From Sorangium sp025924095 (GTDB lineage: Bacteria > Myxococcota_A > Polyangia > Polyangiales > Polyangiaceae): a stretch of DNA of 64,000 bases. Of this stretch, positions 10,041 to 18,849 are shown piece by piece (position 1 is the first letter of the stretch; each line of letters starts with the position of its first letter). Location of the stretch: positions 1,736,001 to 1,800,000 of the forward strand of contig NZ_CP150356.1 in the NCBI RefSeq assembly GCF_051521505.1, in the 5' to 3' direction. The notes beneath the pieces are model-generated. The model saw nothing but the letters and a program-made list of their open reading frames with translations. It was not told where the DNA came from and did not search any database. The position numbers and the translations under genes were made by a program.

Positions 10041-13000
10041 GCGGCCCCCTGGTCTTCGAAGAAGAGCGTCATCTGCTGATGCTGCTTCTCGTGCTTCGAG
10101 CGCCATGAGCGCAGGATGGTCTGCGCTCGCGAGGCGGCGTTACGGATCTCCGACGTCGCGCCACGCGTAGCGAACCATTCCAGCAGCGAGCCGAGGGCCG
10201 GGTGCGGCTTGAACCGCTCGTTGGACAGCGTGTCGTTGGCGTTGATTCCGCTGTTCTCGAAGCACGCGCCGATGAGGAACGCGGCCTGGTCGTAGTCGCT
10301 CGTCATCCCACTCCGGTGCTTGCCAGCCCATGCGCGCGCGATGTCGAGCGGTGGGGTCATGTGGTAGACCTTCTTCTCCTCCTTGCACCAGCCGCGCGCT
10401 TCGAAGTCCGACGGCGCGATGCCTGTGCCGCGCAGGAATTTCTGGATGTGGTCGCGCGGGATCTCCTTCACACTATCGAAGAGACGAAGAAACTGACGGG
10501 TGAACGGCTCGGCGGCCACGGGCGGCGGATCCTTGATGCCGCCCGTCTCCTCGTCGAGGAGCTGGTTGATGCCTACGAGCGCTTCGAGTACGCTTATAGA
10601 GCGGCCGTCGTCGACCAGCACCTTGCCGTAGTGGCGGGAGTAGTATTCGAGCGCCTTGCCACGGCGGATGACCTGCTGGTCGGCCTCGGGCAAACCGGCC
10701 TTCTGATGGTGTTCGAGCATGCTTTTCAGCGCGCGCACGTCCTGGAGCACCTGCCGGCGCATCTTCGCCCAGCTCACAGCCGTGGGCTCCTCAGTGCGTT
10801 TCCGGCAGACGTGAATGATGTCGTACTCGATCTGCTTCGAGCCGAATTCGCCTTCGCCCTTCGACTCGTCGCTGCGAATTGGGTACGTCGCCTCAAGATA
10901 GAAGCCCGCGTCGAAGAGGCTTTCGAGCACCGCAACCCACGGCGCGTCTTCGCTGTGGTGGAACGTGAATGCCAGGATGCCCGATGGACGAAGGAGCCGC
11001 GAAGCTTCACGCCAACTCTCGGTCAAGACGCGCTTGTAGTGCGCGTCGGCGTCGTCCGGGTGCTGGGCCGGATTCGAGATGGCCTCGAGCGTCTTTGGGG
11101 TGTACTCGGACGAGAAAAACTCGGGGTACTTGTCGCGGAGGACCTTGCGCAACCAGACGTAGAAGAAGTCCGCGAGTTCGGCATAAAAGAGCAAGCCGCC
11201 GAACGGAGGATCGGTGATGACCAGATCGAAGGCTCCGGTCTTCCACTCATCGATGCCGCTTGCGGAGCCGCACTTGAGCGTCGATGGCACAGACGGAGGA
11301 TCACCGAGGTAGCCCTTCTCACTTTTTCCGGTGAGGTCTGGAGCGATGACCGGCGAATGCTGGGCGAGCCATTCGTTACTCACGACGTCCCAGGGGTGCT
11401 CTCGCCAATCGAGAGTCTCGGTCAGCGACTCCGTACATGATAACCAGTTGCCGCGCCCCATCGCGCCGAAGACGCTGTTCTCAACCACTACGTGCTTCGG
11501 GTGGTAGTTGTTGTTGCTCATATGGGGCTCGAGCTTGTCGGCTTGGATATTCCAGAAGCTAAACATGTTCTGGTTCCGCAGGTACTGCTGGAACGCCCCG
11601 AGCACGAGTTCCCGAGTTTCCCATCGGTGCTTCGCGCCGCCAACGCTCGAGATCGTCTTGAACAGTAGCGCGTGCACAAGCAACTGCCGCGCGTTGAACA
11701 TGTCCGTCCAGCGGAGGTAGCCGTGCTGAGGAAGCGGTTGTCGTTGGTGGGTCATATGGCCGAACGGGATCTCGCTCTCGGGCCAGAACCCCTTCAGGTC
11801 GGCTTCGCGCCGGACTTCCCACTCGCGACACGCAGCCTCGAATGGAGCTGAATCGAGGGACGCCGTGAAGAATCGACCGCCATAGGCAGCGCCAGTCTTC
11901 CTGAGTCCAGGGCTGAAGCACTGCATCACGAGTGGCGCCACCGGCGCCGATTTTCCCGAAGCGTTGGTCGCCACCACAATCCGCTGCACGGCACCGCAGG
12001 CGCCGCAGGCGAAGTGGCCGTCCTTCGGAACCGTGCCGCCCTTGGCGCTAGGCTGCACGACGATGCCGTCTACGGTGATGCTTTCCGGCAACGAGCCTCG
12101 AAGCTCGACGACAACGGCATCCCTCGAGCGTTCCTCGAGCCACCGGCACGTGTCGGTCGCGTTGTCGGTGACACTGCCCCCCAGCGTGCCGTCGGAGCTC
12201 GTGCCGGTAATTCCTGCCAGCCAGCGCGGATGTGCCATCAGCGCAAGTTGGACCTTCTTCTTCGTCGGCTTCCCGAGGTTCGGAAACGAATCCTTTTCTC
12301 CACAAGACGGGCACTTGATGCTGCTGCTCTTCGTGTCGAGCGCGCAGAACGCTTTCTCATCGGCTGACACGATGAGCTTCGCGTCAGGCGCCATGCGTGC
12401 TTCGGAATCCTCGATGTCGAATGACGTCTTGCACGCCTTGCAGGTGTGCGCCCACGCCTTCACCGAGAGTTCCTTCAGCGCGATGACGGGCGACGTCATG
12501 ACGGGCGTGCGGTGCCCGCAGCCGGTCATCGCGCACGGGATGTGCTTGCCCCAGAAGACGTAAACGGTTTCGGGCCCGTCGTACTTGTAGCCCTTGCGCT
12601 CCTCTGGCTTGAGAGCCAGCGGATCGAAGTCGTCGCCCATGACCTTTCCGTCCGACAGGCGCGTCCACGTTCCGCGCTCGCCGTGCGGACCGTTGTACGC
12701 GTAGAACGGCATGATCTGCGGCTTCACCTCGGCCTCGATGTCGGCGAGTAGCGCCTCGACCTCGGCCTTCTTCACGTCGGCCAGCTCGGTCTTCACGACG
12801 AACCACGCGACCGGGTTCAGGTCGTTGCCGAACATCTGCATGCCGAGGCGGCTGCCCTCGACGATGGTAGTGCCGCCCCCCATAAAGATGTCGGCGACCT
12901 TGAGGTTCGCGAACGAACGCTTCTTCTGGTGGTTCGCGTAGTAGACGTCCCACACGGCCTTCGCTGCCTGCGACGTGTCCCCGGGCGCCTTCATTGATGC

Positions 13001-13270
13001 CGAGAGCAAGAGCGAGCGGAACACGCTCGAGCGACGCCGCGCCCACCACTTCGACATCTGGTAGATGGGTTTGCTCGCGTTGCCCTCAATCGCCGCGACC
13101 TGGTTCACCGGGAGGATCGGGAAGTCGACCTCGAGGCAAGTCTTCGGCCGGTTAGGATCGTTGAAGTCGACCGTTTCAACTTGCACTGCGCGGCCTGCGC
13201 CGACGGCGTCGGCAACCGCCTTCGCCACGCGCTGGGGCTTCGTCGTTCCACTGCTATTTGCTCTGGCCAT
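10037..13270 (-). CDS. DUF1156 zinc-ribbon adenine-specific DNA methyltransferase (COG1743/PglXI-like)
   Basis: A 1077-aa protein expected to methylate adenine in host DNA so that the system can tell self from phage. The N-terminal DUF1156 segment contains KPIYQMSKWWARRRSS (~67-82). SAM-binding motif I FMGGGTT lies at ~129-135 and catalytic DPPF at 687-690. The ~550 residues between hold four Cys pairs in zinc-ribbon spacing (near residues 245, 277, 320 and 422), probably part of target recognition. The C-terminus (~790-1077) is helical. The start is ATG at 13270, two bases after the PglZ stop, with GGTGGA upstream. It belongs to the COG1743 type used as PglXI in BREX type 3. Confidence 0.88.
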   Translation of the reverse strand: MARANSSGTTKPQRVAKAVADAVGAGRAVQVETVDFNDPNRPKTCLEVDFPILPVNQVAAIEGNASKPIYQMSKWWARRRSSVFRSLLLSASMKAPGDTSQAAKAVWDVYYANHQKKRSFANLKVADIFMGGGTTIVEGSRLGMQMFGNDLNPVAWFVVKTELADVKKAEVEALLADIEAEVKPQIMPFYAYNGPHGERGTWTRLSDGKVMGDDFDPLALKPEERKGYKYDGPETVYVFWGKHIPCAMTGCGHRTPVMTSPVIALKELSVKAWAHTCKACKTSFDIEDSEARMAPDAKLIVSADEKAFCALDTKSSSIKCPSCGEKDSFPNLGKPTKKKVQLALMAHPRWLAGITGTSSDGTLGGSVTDNATDTCRWLEERSRDAVVVELRGSLPESITVDGIVVQPSAKGGTVPKDGHFACGACGAVQRIVVATNASGKSAPVAPLVMQCFSPGLRKTGAAYGGRFFTASLDSAPFEAACREWEVRREADLKGFWPESEIPFGHMTHQRQPLPQHGYLRWTDMFNARQLLVHALLFKTISSVGGAKHRWETRELVLGAFQQYLRNQNMFSFWNIQADKLEPHMSNNNYHPKHVVVENSVFGAMGRGNWLSCTESLTETLDWREHPWDVVSNEWLAQHSPVIAPDLTGKSEKGYLGDPPSVPSTLKCGSASGIDEWKTGAFDLVITDPPFGGLLFYAELADFFYVWLRKVLRDKYPEFFSSEYTPKTLEAISNPAQHPDDADAHYKRVLTESWREASRLLRPSGILAFTFHHSEDAPWVAVLESLFDAGFYLEATYPIRSDESKGEGEFGSKQIEYDIIHVCRKRTEEPTAVSWAKMRRQVLQDVRALKSMLEHHQKAGLPEADQQVIRRGKALEYYSRHYGKVLVDDGRSISVLEALVGINQLLDEETGGIKDPPPVAAEPFTRQFLRLFDSVKEIPRDHIQKFLRGTGIAPSDFEARGWCKEEKKVYHMTPPLDIARAWAGKHRSGMTSDYDQAAFLIGACFENSGINANDTLSNERFKPHPALGSLLEWFATRGATSEIRNAASRAQTILRSWRSKHEKQHQQMTLFFEDQGAA

Positions 13271-13272
13271 GT

Positions 13273-14289
13273 CTATGCTCCACCCGTGCGCGAAAGCTCG
13301 ATGAACGGCACCGTGACTTCGAGCAACGAGAGGCCACCGTGCGTGAGAGTTGGATAGCCGCCCTGGCTTTTCCACTTGCGTCGGCCGAGCGCGAACGTCG
13401 CGTCGGCGTGGGCGGTCTTCAGATGCAGATCGAGCGGCGGTACCCAGTTGCCCGGATCGGGCTGCTCGAGCTCGGCGAGCGCGCTCCACCGTCCGCTCTT
13501 GAGCCGGGCTTTCAGGTACTGCGCCTGCGTAGGATCGGCGGTGTCGGGGAAGTGCCCGCTTGCCGCATAGCCGTGGTCGGCCGTGATGACGAGGCGTCGC
13601 CCCGTCGTGAGCGTGTGGACGAGGCCCCAGAAGGCGTCGCTGGTGAGCTTCTCGGCGGCCTCCTTGGCGAGCGCAGCGAGGCCGTGCCCGGGCGCGCCGA
13701 GCTCGTGCAGTCGCTCGTCGGGCCAGTGGTGCCAGAGCAGCCAGTCCTGTGAGGCGTTGATCTGCGCGGCGCAGTCCTCCCAAGGCAGATCGGTCGAGTC
13801 CGTCGTCGCGCCCGCGAGGCGCCCCTTGCCCGCACCGCCGTTGTTCTGCAGCGAGCCTCGGCTCGCGAAGCCGAGGGCCTCGGCGAACGGCGTCGTGTCT
13901 GCCGGCAGCTCGGCGCCCGTGGGGCGAGCCTGGTGAACCGTGTAGCCGTGCTCCCCTGCCCCCTTCAGGAGCCACGGCACCTCGCGGAGCGAGAGGGCGT
14001 CGAGGACGAGCGCCGCGCGCCCAGCGCCACGCTCGGCCCACCACGAGGCCAGGACGTCGGCAGTGCGTGGGACGACGGCCTCGTAGGATCTCCAAAGGTC
14101 CCATCCCGCCGTCGCGAGGAACAGGTCCGCCGCTCCCAGCTCGGCATCGCGCTTGGTCACCTCCGACGACGCCTTCTCCGGTGCGAGCGGCGCAGAACAC
14201 GTGTTCCACGCGTGCTTGAAGAGACTCGCCCAAGCGTTGTCAGGAGAGGCGGCCTGAAGCTGCCGCAGCAAGGTGAGCGGCAACGGCAT
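13273..14289 (-). CDS. Short PglZ-domain protein (alkaline-phosphatase fold) of the defence operon
   Basis: A 338-aa protein with the metal-binding pattern of PglZ: LVLDALSLRE (Asp 97) opens the fold, TADHGYAASGHF (DHG at 238-240) follows, and THGGLSLLEVTVPF (316-329) closes it. PglZ proteins of BREX and Pgl systems usually exceed 600 residues, so this one keeps little more than the catalytic domain. PglZ is essential in BREX, although its substrate is unsettled. The ATG at 14289 shares a base with the TGA of the ATPase gene (TGATG), and GGAGG lies seven bases upstream. A GTG one codon earlier is possible but poorly spaced. Confidence 0.85.
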   Translation of the reverse strand: MPLPLTLLRQLQAASPDNAWASLFKHAWNTCSAPLAPEKASSEVTKRDAELGAADLFLATAGWDLWRSYEAVVPRTADVLASWWAERGAGRAALVLDALSLREVPWLLKGAGEHGYTVHQARPTGAELPADTTPFAEALGFASRGSLQNNGGAGKGRLAGATTDSTDLPWEDCAAQINASQDWLLWHHWPDERLHELGAPGHGLAALAKEAAEKLTSDAFWGLVHTLTTGRRLVITADHGYAASGHFPDTADPTQAQYLKARLKSGRWSALAELEQPDPGNWVPPLDLHLKTAHADATFALGRRKWKSQGGYPTLTHGGLSLLEVTVPFIELSRTGGA

Positions 14290-17060
14290 CACTTTTCCTC
14301 CTTGTTCAGCGTCAGCTCGTAGGTGATGCCGTCGGGAAGCTTCTTGAGAATATCGTTGAGCTGCGCGCCCGTAAGGCTCGCGACCTTGAGCTGGACGTCC
14401 TGGAGCTGCGTGCCGGTGGTGATACCCCAGCTCTCCACCTTGCCGAGCAGGTTGAGTGCAGAGGTGGCGCCCGCCGTGCTCAACTGGCGAACGATCGTGC
14501 TCGGGCCGCCACCGAAGATGCTGCCGCCAGGCGGCGTCGAGATCGGGCCCTGATCCGCGCCAGCCGTCGCGCCGGCATCACCGCCCGTGACCGGCAACTG
14601 CGGCGGCCCGAGAGGACGCTGGCCACCCGCGCCGCCTTTCGACGTCGGGACGAGGGGCGGCGGTGGCGGCACCACACCTTCCGCGTGCGGGACCGCCTGC
14701 GGGAGAAGGACGTAGGTCTCGTCGAGGTGCTTGCCGGTTCCGAGCTTGCCGCGCATCCGCTTCCACGCGGTCTCCTCGTTCTCGCCGGCGCGCACCTGCA
14801 AGTACTCCATGCCGCGCAGGTTGATGGCGACCTCACCACGGGCGCAGATCCTGACGAGCTTCTCCTTCATCAGCATCTCGCCAAGCCACGGGATGCAGTC
14901 CTCGCCACCAGGGCGCGGCTCCTGCAGCTCGCGAAGGAGCTTGCCGACCGACTCGTTCTGCTGGGCGGCCGCGAGGACGAGCGCGTCGAAGTCCTCCGAG
15001 ACGAAGAGGTTCTTGGAGACGAGCCCGTCGACAGTCTCCGGGATCTGCGCGCCCTCGGCCTTGTGGCTCTCGACGTGGAACGTACACTGCGAGGGGGTCT
15101 GGAAATTCCACGTGGCGAGGATCGCGAAGCGGTCGAATCGGCGCTTCAGGATATCGCGCAGCTCACGCTCGTACTTCGTGTGCAGCTTCTTGAATTCGGG
15201 GTTCTGCGTCTTCCACTTCTGGGCGAGCAGGACCGCACGCGCGAGCACGAGGAGATCGCGGTCGTAGAAAAGGTTCTCACTGCCGTCGCGCGGCAGGAGG
15301 AAGCGAACGGCGTTGCGGCGCGTCTGAAGCCGCTCCTTGAGCCAAGTGCCGAGCCGCGCCTCTACTTTGTCAGGCGGCTCCGGCACGACGAGCAGCGGGA
15401 TACGCTCATTCCATTGCGCGGGGAGGTCGCTTTCCTCGACGCCCGCCCACGGGTTGGAGGTCCAGCTCGGGCCGAGCACGACGACTCGGAACTTTTCGGC
15501 GACGCTCTCGGCGCCGCCAATAACGTAGCGGACCTCGCGCGCGAGCTGGAGCTTGTCGGAGCCGTCGCCGAACAGCTTGTCATTGCGGGCGTTGGCGATG
15601 AGCTTCGCCTGCGGATTCTCCTCCTCACGGAAGACGAGCCGCGAACCCTCCTGGTGGATGTTGAAGCTGTTCTCGACGATGGTGGACAACTCGGCTTGGA
15701 AAAAATTGTCGTCGATCGATTTCGCTCGCGTGATGTCGACGTGTAGCTCAGCAGGCTCGGCACCGGCGTTCTTGAGCGCGAGCGAGCGGAGCCAGAGTGC
15801 ACCCACGATATCGGCGAGGTGCGGGACGTTCTGCGCCGGGTCCTTCACCGCGTCGAGCACGGCACTGAGGTTGCGCTGCGCCCTCTCTCGGAGATTGGCA
15901 TGGTGCTGGTTGGAGACCGAGTCGAGCAGCGCGGCGATGCCGCTCTTGTCGTCGTCGAGTCGGAAATCGGCGGCGGTGATGATGGGCGAATTGGCGTTCC
16001 GTGACTTGAACGCGTCGGCGAGGATTCGGATCAAGTCGCGGGTTTCCTGCGCCTGCGTCGCAACCAGCACTTGGTCTTCGAGCAGCGTCATTAGATGCGG
16101 CGCGAACGGCCACGCCTCGACGAACTCGGTGCGGACACGCTGGTGTTCCGCGGGCGCAACCTCGGCGAGGCGGAGGTGTTCCGAAACGTGTGCCGCGATG
16201 GCGGTTTCGATCTGCTGCGCGGGCACCTGCATCCGATTGTCGAAGAGGCGGTGCAGAAGGAGACGAAGCCGATCGCGACGCGCGTTCGGCCCCTTGAAGT
16301 CGATCTGACGCGGGTTGACGCGGTGGATCTGCTGGTACGCCTCGGTCTCTCCGTTACGGACCGAGACAACGAGCACGAGCAACTCGGGGTGCTCCTTGGC
16401 GATCTCGGAGAGGAGCTGGATGAAGTTGAACGCCCAGGTCCGCCAGGGGAAGTGCTTGGTGTTTGTGAGGCCGTCGTACCAGGTCTGGAATTCGTCGAGG
16501 ATGAGCGCCGTCGGAGTGTGCTTGAAGAGCTCGATGAGGAGCTTGTCACCAGGGATGTCGGTCTTCTTGTCGCCCTGCGCCTCCCACTTCCCCTTGATGT
16601 AGCTGCCGTGCGGGTGACGCTCGAAAACGAGGTCCCACAGGAACTTGTAGTTCTGGCGGTGGAGGCTCTCGCTGATGACGCGTGTCTTCGGTCGCAGTCT
16701 GATCTCGCCGAGCTTCGGCTGGCCCAGGCGGATGGCCCACGCCTTGAGCCACTCCGAGGTGACCTCGGGGCTCGTGAACCCGTGGTACACGGCGGCTAGC
16801 AAATGCGACTTCCCTTGTCCGCGCTCGCCGATGAGCACGACGGGCTGGCCGCGTTCAGGCCCGATTGCCTCCATCGCTGAGATCACGTCGGCCGTCGGGT
16901 ACGTGATGCCGAGAAACTTGGCAGCGCCGATCTGCGTCGCGCCCGTGTTGTTCTCGTTCGCGAGCTCGATAGCCGTGCCCTTGAGGCGGCGGCCCTGAAA
17001 CTCCTCGCGCAGTGTCAATCCCAGCATCGTTCGGCTCCGTTCGGCAGATGGCGTACTCAA
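14289..17060 (-). CDS. DUF499/BrxC-like AAA+ ATPase of the defence operon
   Basis: A 923-aa cytoplasmic ATPase, probably the large motor or scaffold of the complex. Walker A is GERGQGKSHLL (78-88) and Walker B is ALILDEFQTWYDG (185-197), followed by a sensor-like LLVLVVSVRNGET. The middle is helical. The last ~130 residues are a Pro/Gly-rich linker and a small basic domain (TGTQLQDVQLKVASL). This layout fits DUF499 and BrxC/PglY proteins. The start could be TTG at 17060, just after the regulator stop, or ATG at 17027 with GGAG seven bases upstream; the latter would shorten the protein by 11 residues. The stop overlaps the PglZ start. Confidence 0.85.
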   Translation of the reverse strand: MSTPSAERSRTMLGLTLREEFQGRRLKGTAIELANENNTGATQIGAAKFLGITYPTADVISAMEAIGPERGQPVVLIGERGQGKSHLLAAVYHGFTSPEVTSEWLKAWAIRLGQPKLGEIRLRPKTRVISESLHRQNYKFLWDLVFERHPHGSYIKGKWEAQGDKKTDIPGDKLLIELFKHTPTALILDEFQTWYDGLTNTKHFPWRTWAFNFIQLLSEIAKEHPELLVLVVSVRNGETEAYQQIHRVNPRQIDFKGPNARRDRLRLLLHRLFDNRMQVPAQQIETAIAAHVSEHLRLAEVAPAEHQRVRTEFVEAWPFAPHLMTLLEDQVLVATQAQETRDLIRILADAFKSRNANSPIITAADFRLDDDKSGIAALLDSVSNQHHANLRERAQRNLSAVLDAVKDPAQNVPHLADIVGALWLRSLALKNAGAEPAELHVDITRAKSIDDNFFQAELSTIVENSFNIHQEGSRLVFREEENPQAKLIANARNDKLFGDGSDKLQLAREVRYVIGGAESVAEKFRVVVLGPSWTSNPWAGVEESDLPAQWNERIPLLVVPEPPDKVEARLGTWLKERLQTRRNAVRFLLPRDGSENLFYDRDLLVLARAVLLAQKWKTQNPEFKKLHTKYERELRDILKRRFDRFAILATWNFQTPSQCTFHVESHKAEGAQIPETVDGLVSKNLFVSEDFDALVLAAAQQNESVGKLLRELQEPRPGGEDCIPWLGEMLMKEKLVRICARGEVAINLRGMEYLQVRAGENEETAWKRMRGKLGTGKHLDETYVLLPQAVPHAEGVVPPPPPLVPTSKGGAGGQRPLGPPQLPVTGGDAGATAGADQGPISTPPGGSIFGGGPSTIVRQLSTAGATSALNLLGKVESWGITTGTQLQDVQLKVASLTGAQLNDILKKLPDGITYELTLNKEEK

Positions 17061-17061
17061 G

Positions 17062-17280
17062 TCAGTCGTCCTCGTGGTTCATGTCTGTTCCGCGCGACTG
17101 CTCGGAGATCCACCGCTCCAGGTTCTCGCGGCGGAACGGGCAGGAATTGCCGACCTTGAACGCCGGGAGCTTTCCCTCCTGGACCAAGCGGTAGAGCGTG
17201 CGCTCGATCACCTTCAGGTGGTCCGCGACCTTACGGGTGGTGAGGATGTCCTCGGGCAGGGCTAGTCCTCGCGCTGGCAT
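17062..17280 (-). CDS. Excisionase-type helix-turn-helix regulator heading the defence operon
   Basis: A 72-aa DNA-binding protein of the Xis/HTH_17 (MerR-like) type: ILTTRKVADHLKVIERTLYR forms the helix-turn-helix and LPAFKVGNSCPFRRENLERW the wing and last helix. Its stop lies one base before the earliest possible ATPase start, so it belongs to the operon and probably regulates it. The frame stays open upstream into another HTH-coding stretch (17281-17643). The true protein may therefore be a two-domain fusion of up to 193 aa. The ATG at 17280 has no strong ribosome-binding site. Confidence 0.7.
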   Translation of the reverse strand: MPARGLALPEDILTTRKVADHLKVIERTLYRLVQEGKLPAFKVGNSCPFRRENLERWISEQSRGTDMNHEDD

Positions 17281-17643
17281 CGGGCCGCACGAGGATACGG
17301 AAGCACTTTCACCAAGACAACGCCGAGGACGAAATTTCCACGGCGACTTAGGGTACCTCCGCGCCCACGCCGCCCGCTGCTGGGCCCATGTCCCCGCGTG
17401 GGCCACCGCCCGGAGGGGCCGCTCGGCCATCGGCTCGGCGCCGTCGGCAGGTTCGAGCGCCAAGACGGCGTCTTGAAGATCGGGCGCGAGGAGCAGCAGG
17501 TCGAGCAGCTGCGTCACCCGCGCCCGCGTGAGGCCCAGCTTGCGGGCCACGGCGCGCTGGGCTGCGAGGAGTCCCCGGTCGATGGCGCCCTGGAGGTGGT
17601 GCGCGAGGGCCAGCATCCGGGCGACCTGCGCCGTGTGGCGCAT
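17281..17643 (-). CDS. Resolvase-associated-type helix-turn-helix stretch, in frame with the downstream regulator
   Basis: From ATG 17643 the frame encodes RMLALAHHLQGAIDRG and then VARKLGLTRARVTQLLDLLL, a ParB/sigma-like helix-turn-helix. It resembles small proteins I associate with recombinase genes in myxobacteria. No stop separates it from the excisionase-type domain at 17280, so this may be the N-terminal half of one 193-aa protein, or a separate gene that lost its stop. The linker (17281-17350) is Arg/Pro/Ser-rich. No recombinase lies nearby. Confidence 0.5.
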
Positions 17644-17677
17644 CGACGCCGTCCCGCCGCCGTTCGCGCCCCCCGCC

Positions 17678-17847
17678 CATCTGGACACCCCCCGGCTCAT
17701 CTGGACATCCCCCTCGCTCATCTGGACATCCCGCCCGCTCATCTGGACATCCCGCCCGCTCATCTGGACATCCCGCCCGCTCATCTGGACACCCCCCGGC
17801 TCATCTGGACATCCCCCTCGCTCATCTGGACATCCCACCCCGCCGCC
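17678..17847. repeat. Array of eight 20-21 bp tandem repeats upstream of the defence operon
   Basis: Units begin CATCTGGACA at 17678, 17698, 17719, 17740, 17761, 17782, 17802 and 17823. Three variants follow the order A B C C C A B C-like, where A is 20 bp and B and C are 21 bp. An inverted partial copy lies at 17869-17880. There are no unique spacers, so it is not CRISPR. Spacing of two helical turns directly upstream of the HTH genes suggests an iteron-like operator. On the minus strand it also reads as a 7-residue peptide repeat. Confidence 0.75.
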
Positions 17848-17982
17848 TCGCCTCCCGGCTCCCCCCACCCACGTCCAGATCTTGCTCCGTGCTCGACGTT
17901 CTCCCCCGACCGAGCTCATCCTTGCCGCATTGCGCCGTGCCCGGGGGGCGCGGGTCGCAGGAGGAGGGATCAAGCAATCATC

Positions 17983-18849
17983 ATGGCAAAGCAAGGACCG
18001 AACTTCGATCGCTGGGTCAAGGTCGCCGCCGGGTCGGAGCGGACCGACAACCCGCTGAATATTCCGTACGACATTGCCGTGCGCGAGGCGGTCGCCGCCG
18101 CGGCGTTCGCGAAGAAGTACTGGGAGCCCGACGGCGAGCGCCCGGGCCTCAAGCGGGTCAAGAACCGCCTGCCCGCCTCGAGCAGCGAGGAGCTGCTCTC
18201 CATCGTGCACGCCGTGCAGGAAGCGCAGACTCGGCTGCTGCTCATCGTCGATCCGGCCGTGGCCGATCTCGGCGAGCGCGCCCGGCTCCTCGTCGATGAG
18301 CTCGAGTCGGCGCTCGAGTTCCTGCTCGACGACGACGTCGACGAGCCCGCCGACGCGCAGCTCGCGCGCATCAAGGAGTTTCACGCGCAGGACGGCCAGC
18401 GATCGAGCGCCCTCTCCCAGGCGCTCCGCGACTACGCGGGGCTCGCGGAGTCGCTCAAGGGCCGCCTCGTCGAGGCGGATGAGGCGTTTGACGTGCGGCT
18501 CATCGCCGAGGCCAGGAAGCTCGCGGAGGACCTGCAACGGCGAGCGCTGGAGGTGGCCCCCGAAGCCGGCGCCTCGGCCGCCGCGACAACGACCCGCAAC
18601 CAGCTCCTGCACCTCATGGTCGAGCGGGTCGGCGCCATCCGGAAGACCGCGGCCCACGTCTTCCGGCGCCACCCCGAGATCGCCCGCGAGGTGACGAGCG
18701 CCTACGAGCGGCGCCGGCGCGCGGCGGCGCGGCGCGAGAAGGCCCGCAAGGCCACCGAGCCCGGACAAGCCAACGGCAAGCCGGCAGAGGCCAGCGGCAA
18801 GCCGGCGGCGGCGCCCGCCCCCGGGACCCCCGCGCCCGCGACCTCCTAG
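17983..18849 (+). CDS. Uncharacterised helical cytoplasmic protein
   Basis: A 288-aa protein of unknown function with strong third-position GC, showing it is coded on this strand. It is predicted to be almost wholly helical and charged, with heptad-like Leu/Glu/Arg stretches at ~60-120 and ~150-260, and it ends in a low-complexity Ala/Pro/Lys tail with two copies of a GKPAEASGKPAA-like element. There are no catalytic motifs. GGAGGG lies 12-13 bases before ATG 17983, rather far. It is divergent from the defence operon across the repeat array, so the two could share regulation. I recognise no family. Confidence 0.65.
   Translation: MAKQGPNFDRWVKVAAGSERTDNPLNIPYDIAVREAVAAAAFAKKYWEPDGERPGLKRVKNRLPASSSEELLSIVHAVQEAQTRLLLIVDPAVADLGERARLLVDELESALEFLLDDDVDEPADAQLARIKEFHAQDGQRSSALSQALRDYAGLAESLKGRLVEADEAFDVRLIAEARKLAEDLQRRALEVAPEAGASAAATTTRNQLLHLMVERVGAIRKTAAHVFRRHPEIAREVTSAYERRRRAAARREKARKATEPGQANGKPAEASGKPAAAPAPGTPAPATS

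Noticed and set aside
13273..14233. An upstream extension of the methyltransferase frame to 14233
   Set aside because: The extension is antisense-free but overlaps the PglZ gene in another frame and has no domain character. ATG 13270 with a ribosome-binding site two bases after the PglZ stop fits better.
5599..17280. Calling the operon a standard BREX or DISARM locus
   Set aside because: BrxA, BrxB, BrxF, BrxL, DrmA, DrmB and DrmC were looked for and not found, so neither name fits.
17678..17847. CRISPR array
   Set aside because: Units follow head-to-tail without unique spacers, are only 20-21 bp, and no cas genes are near.
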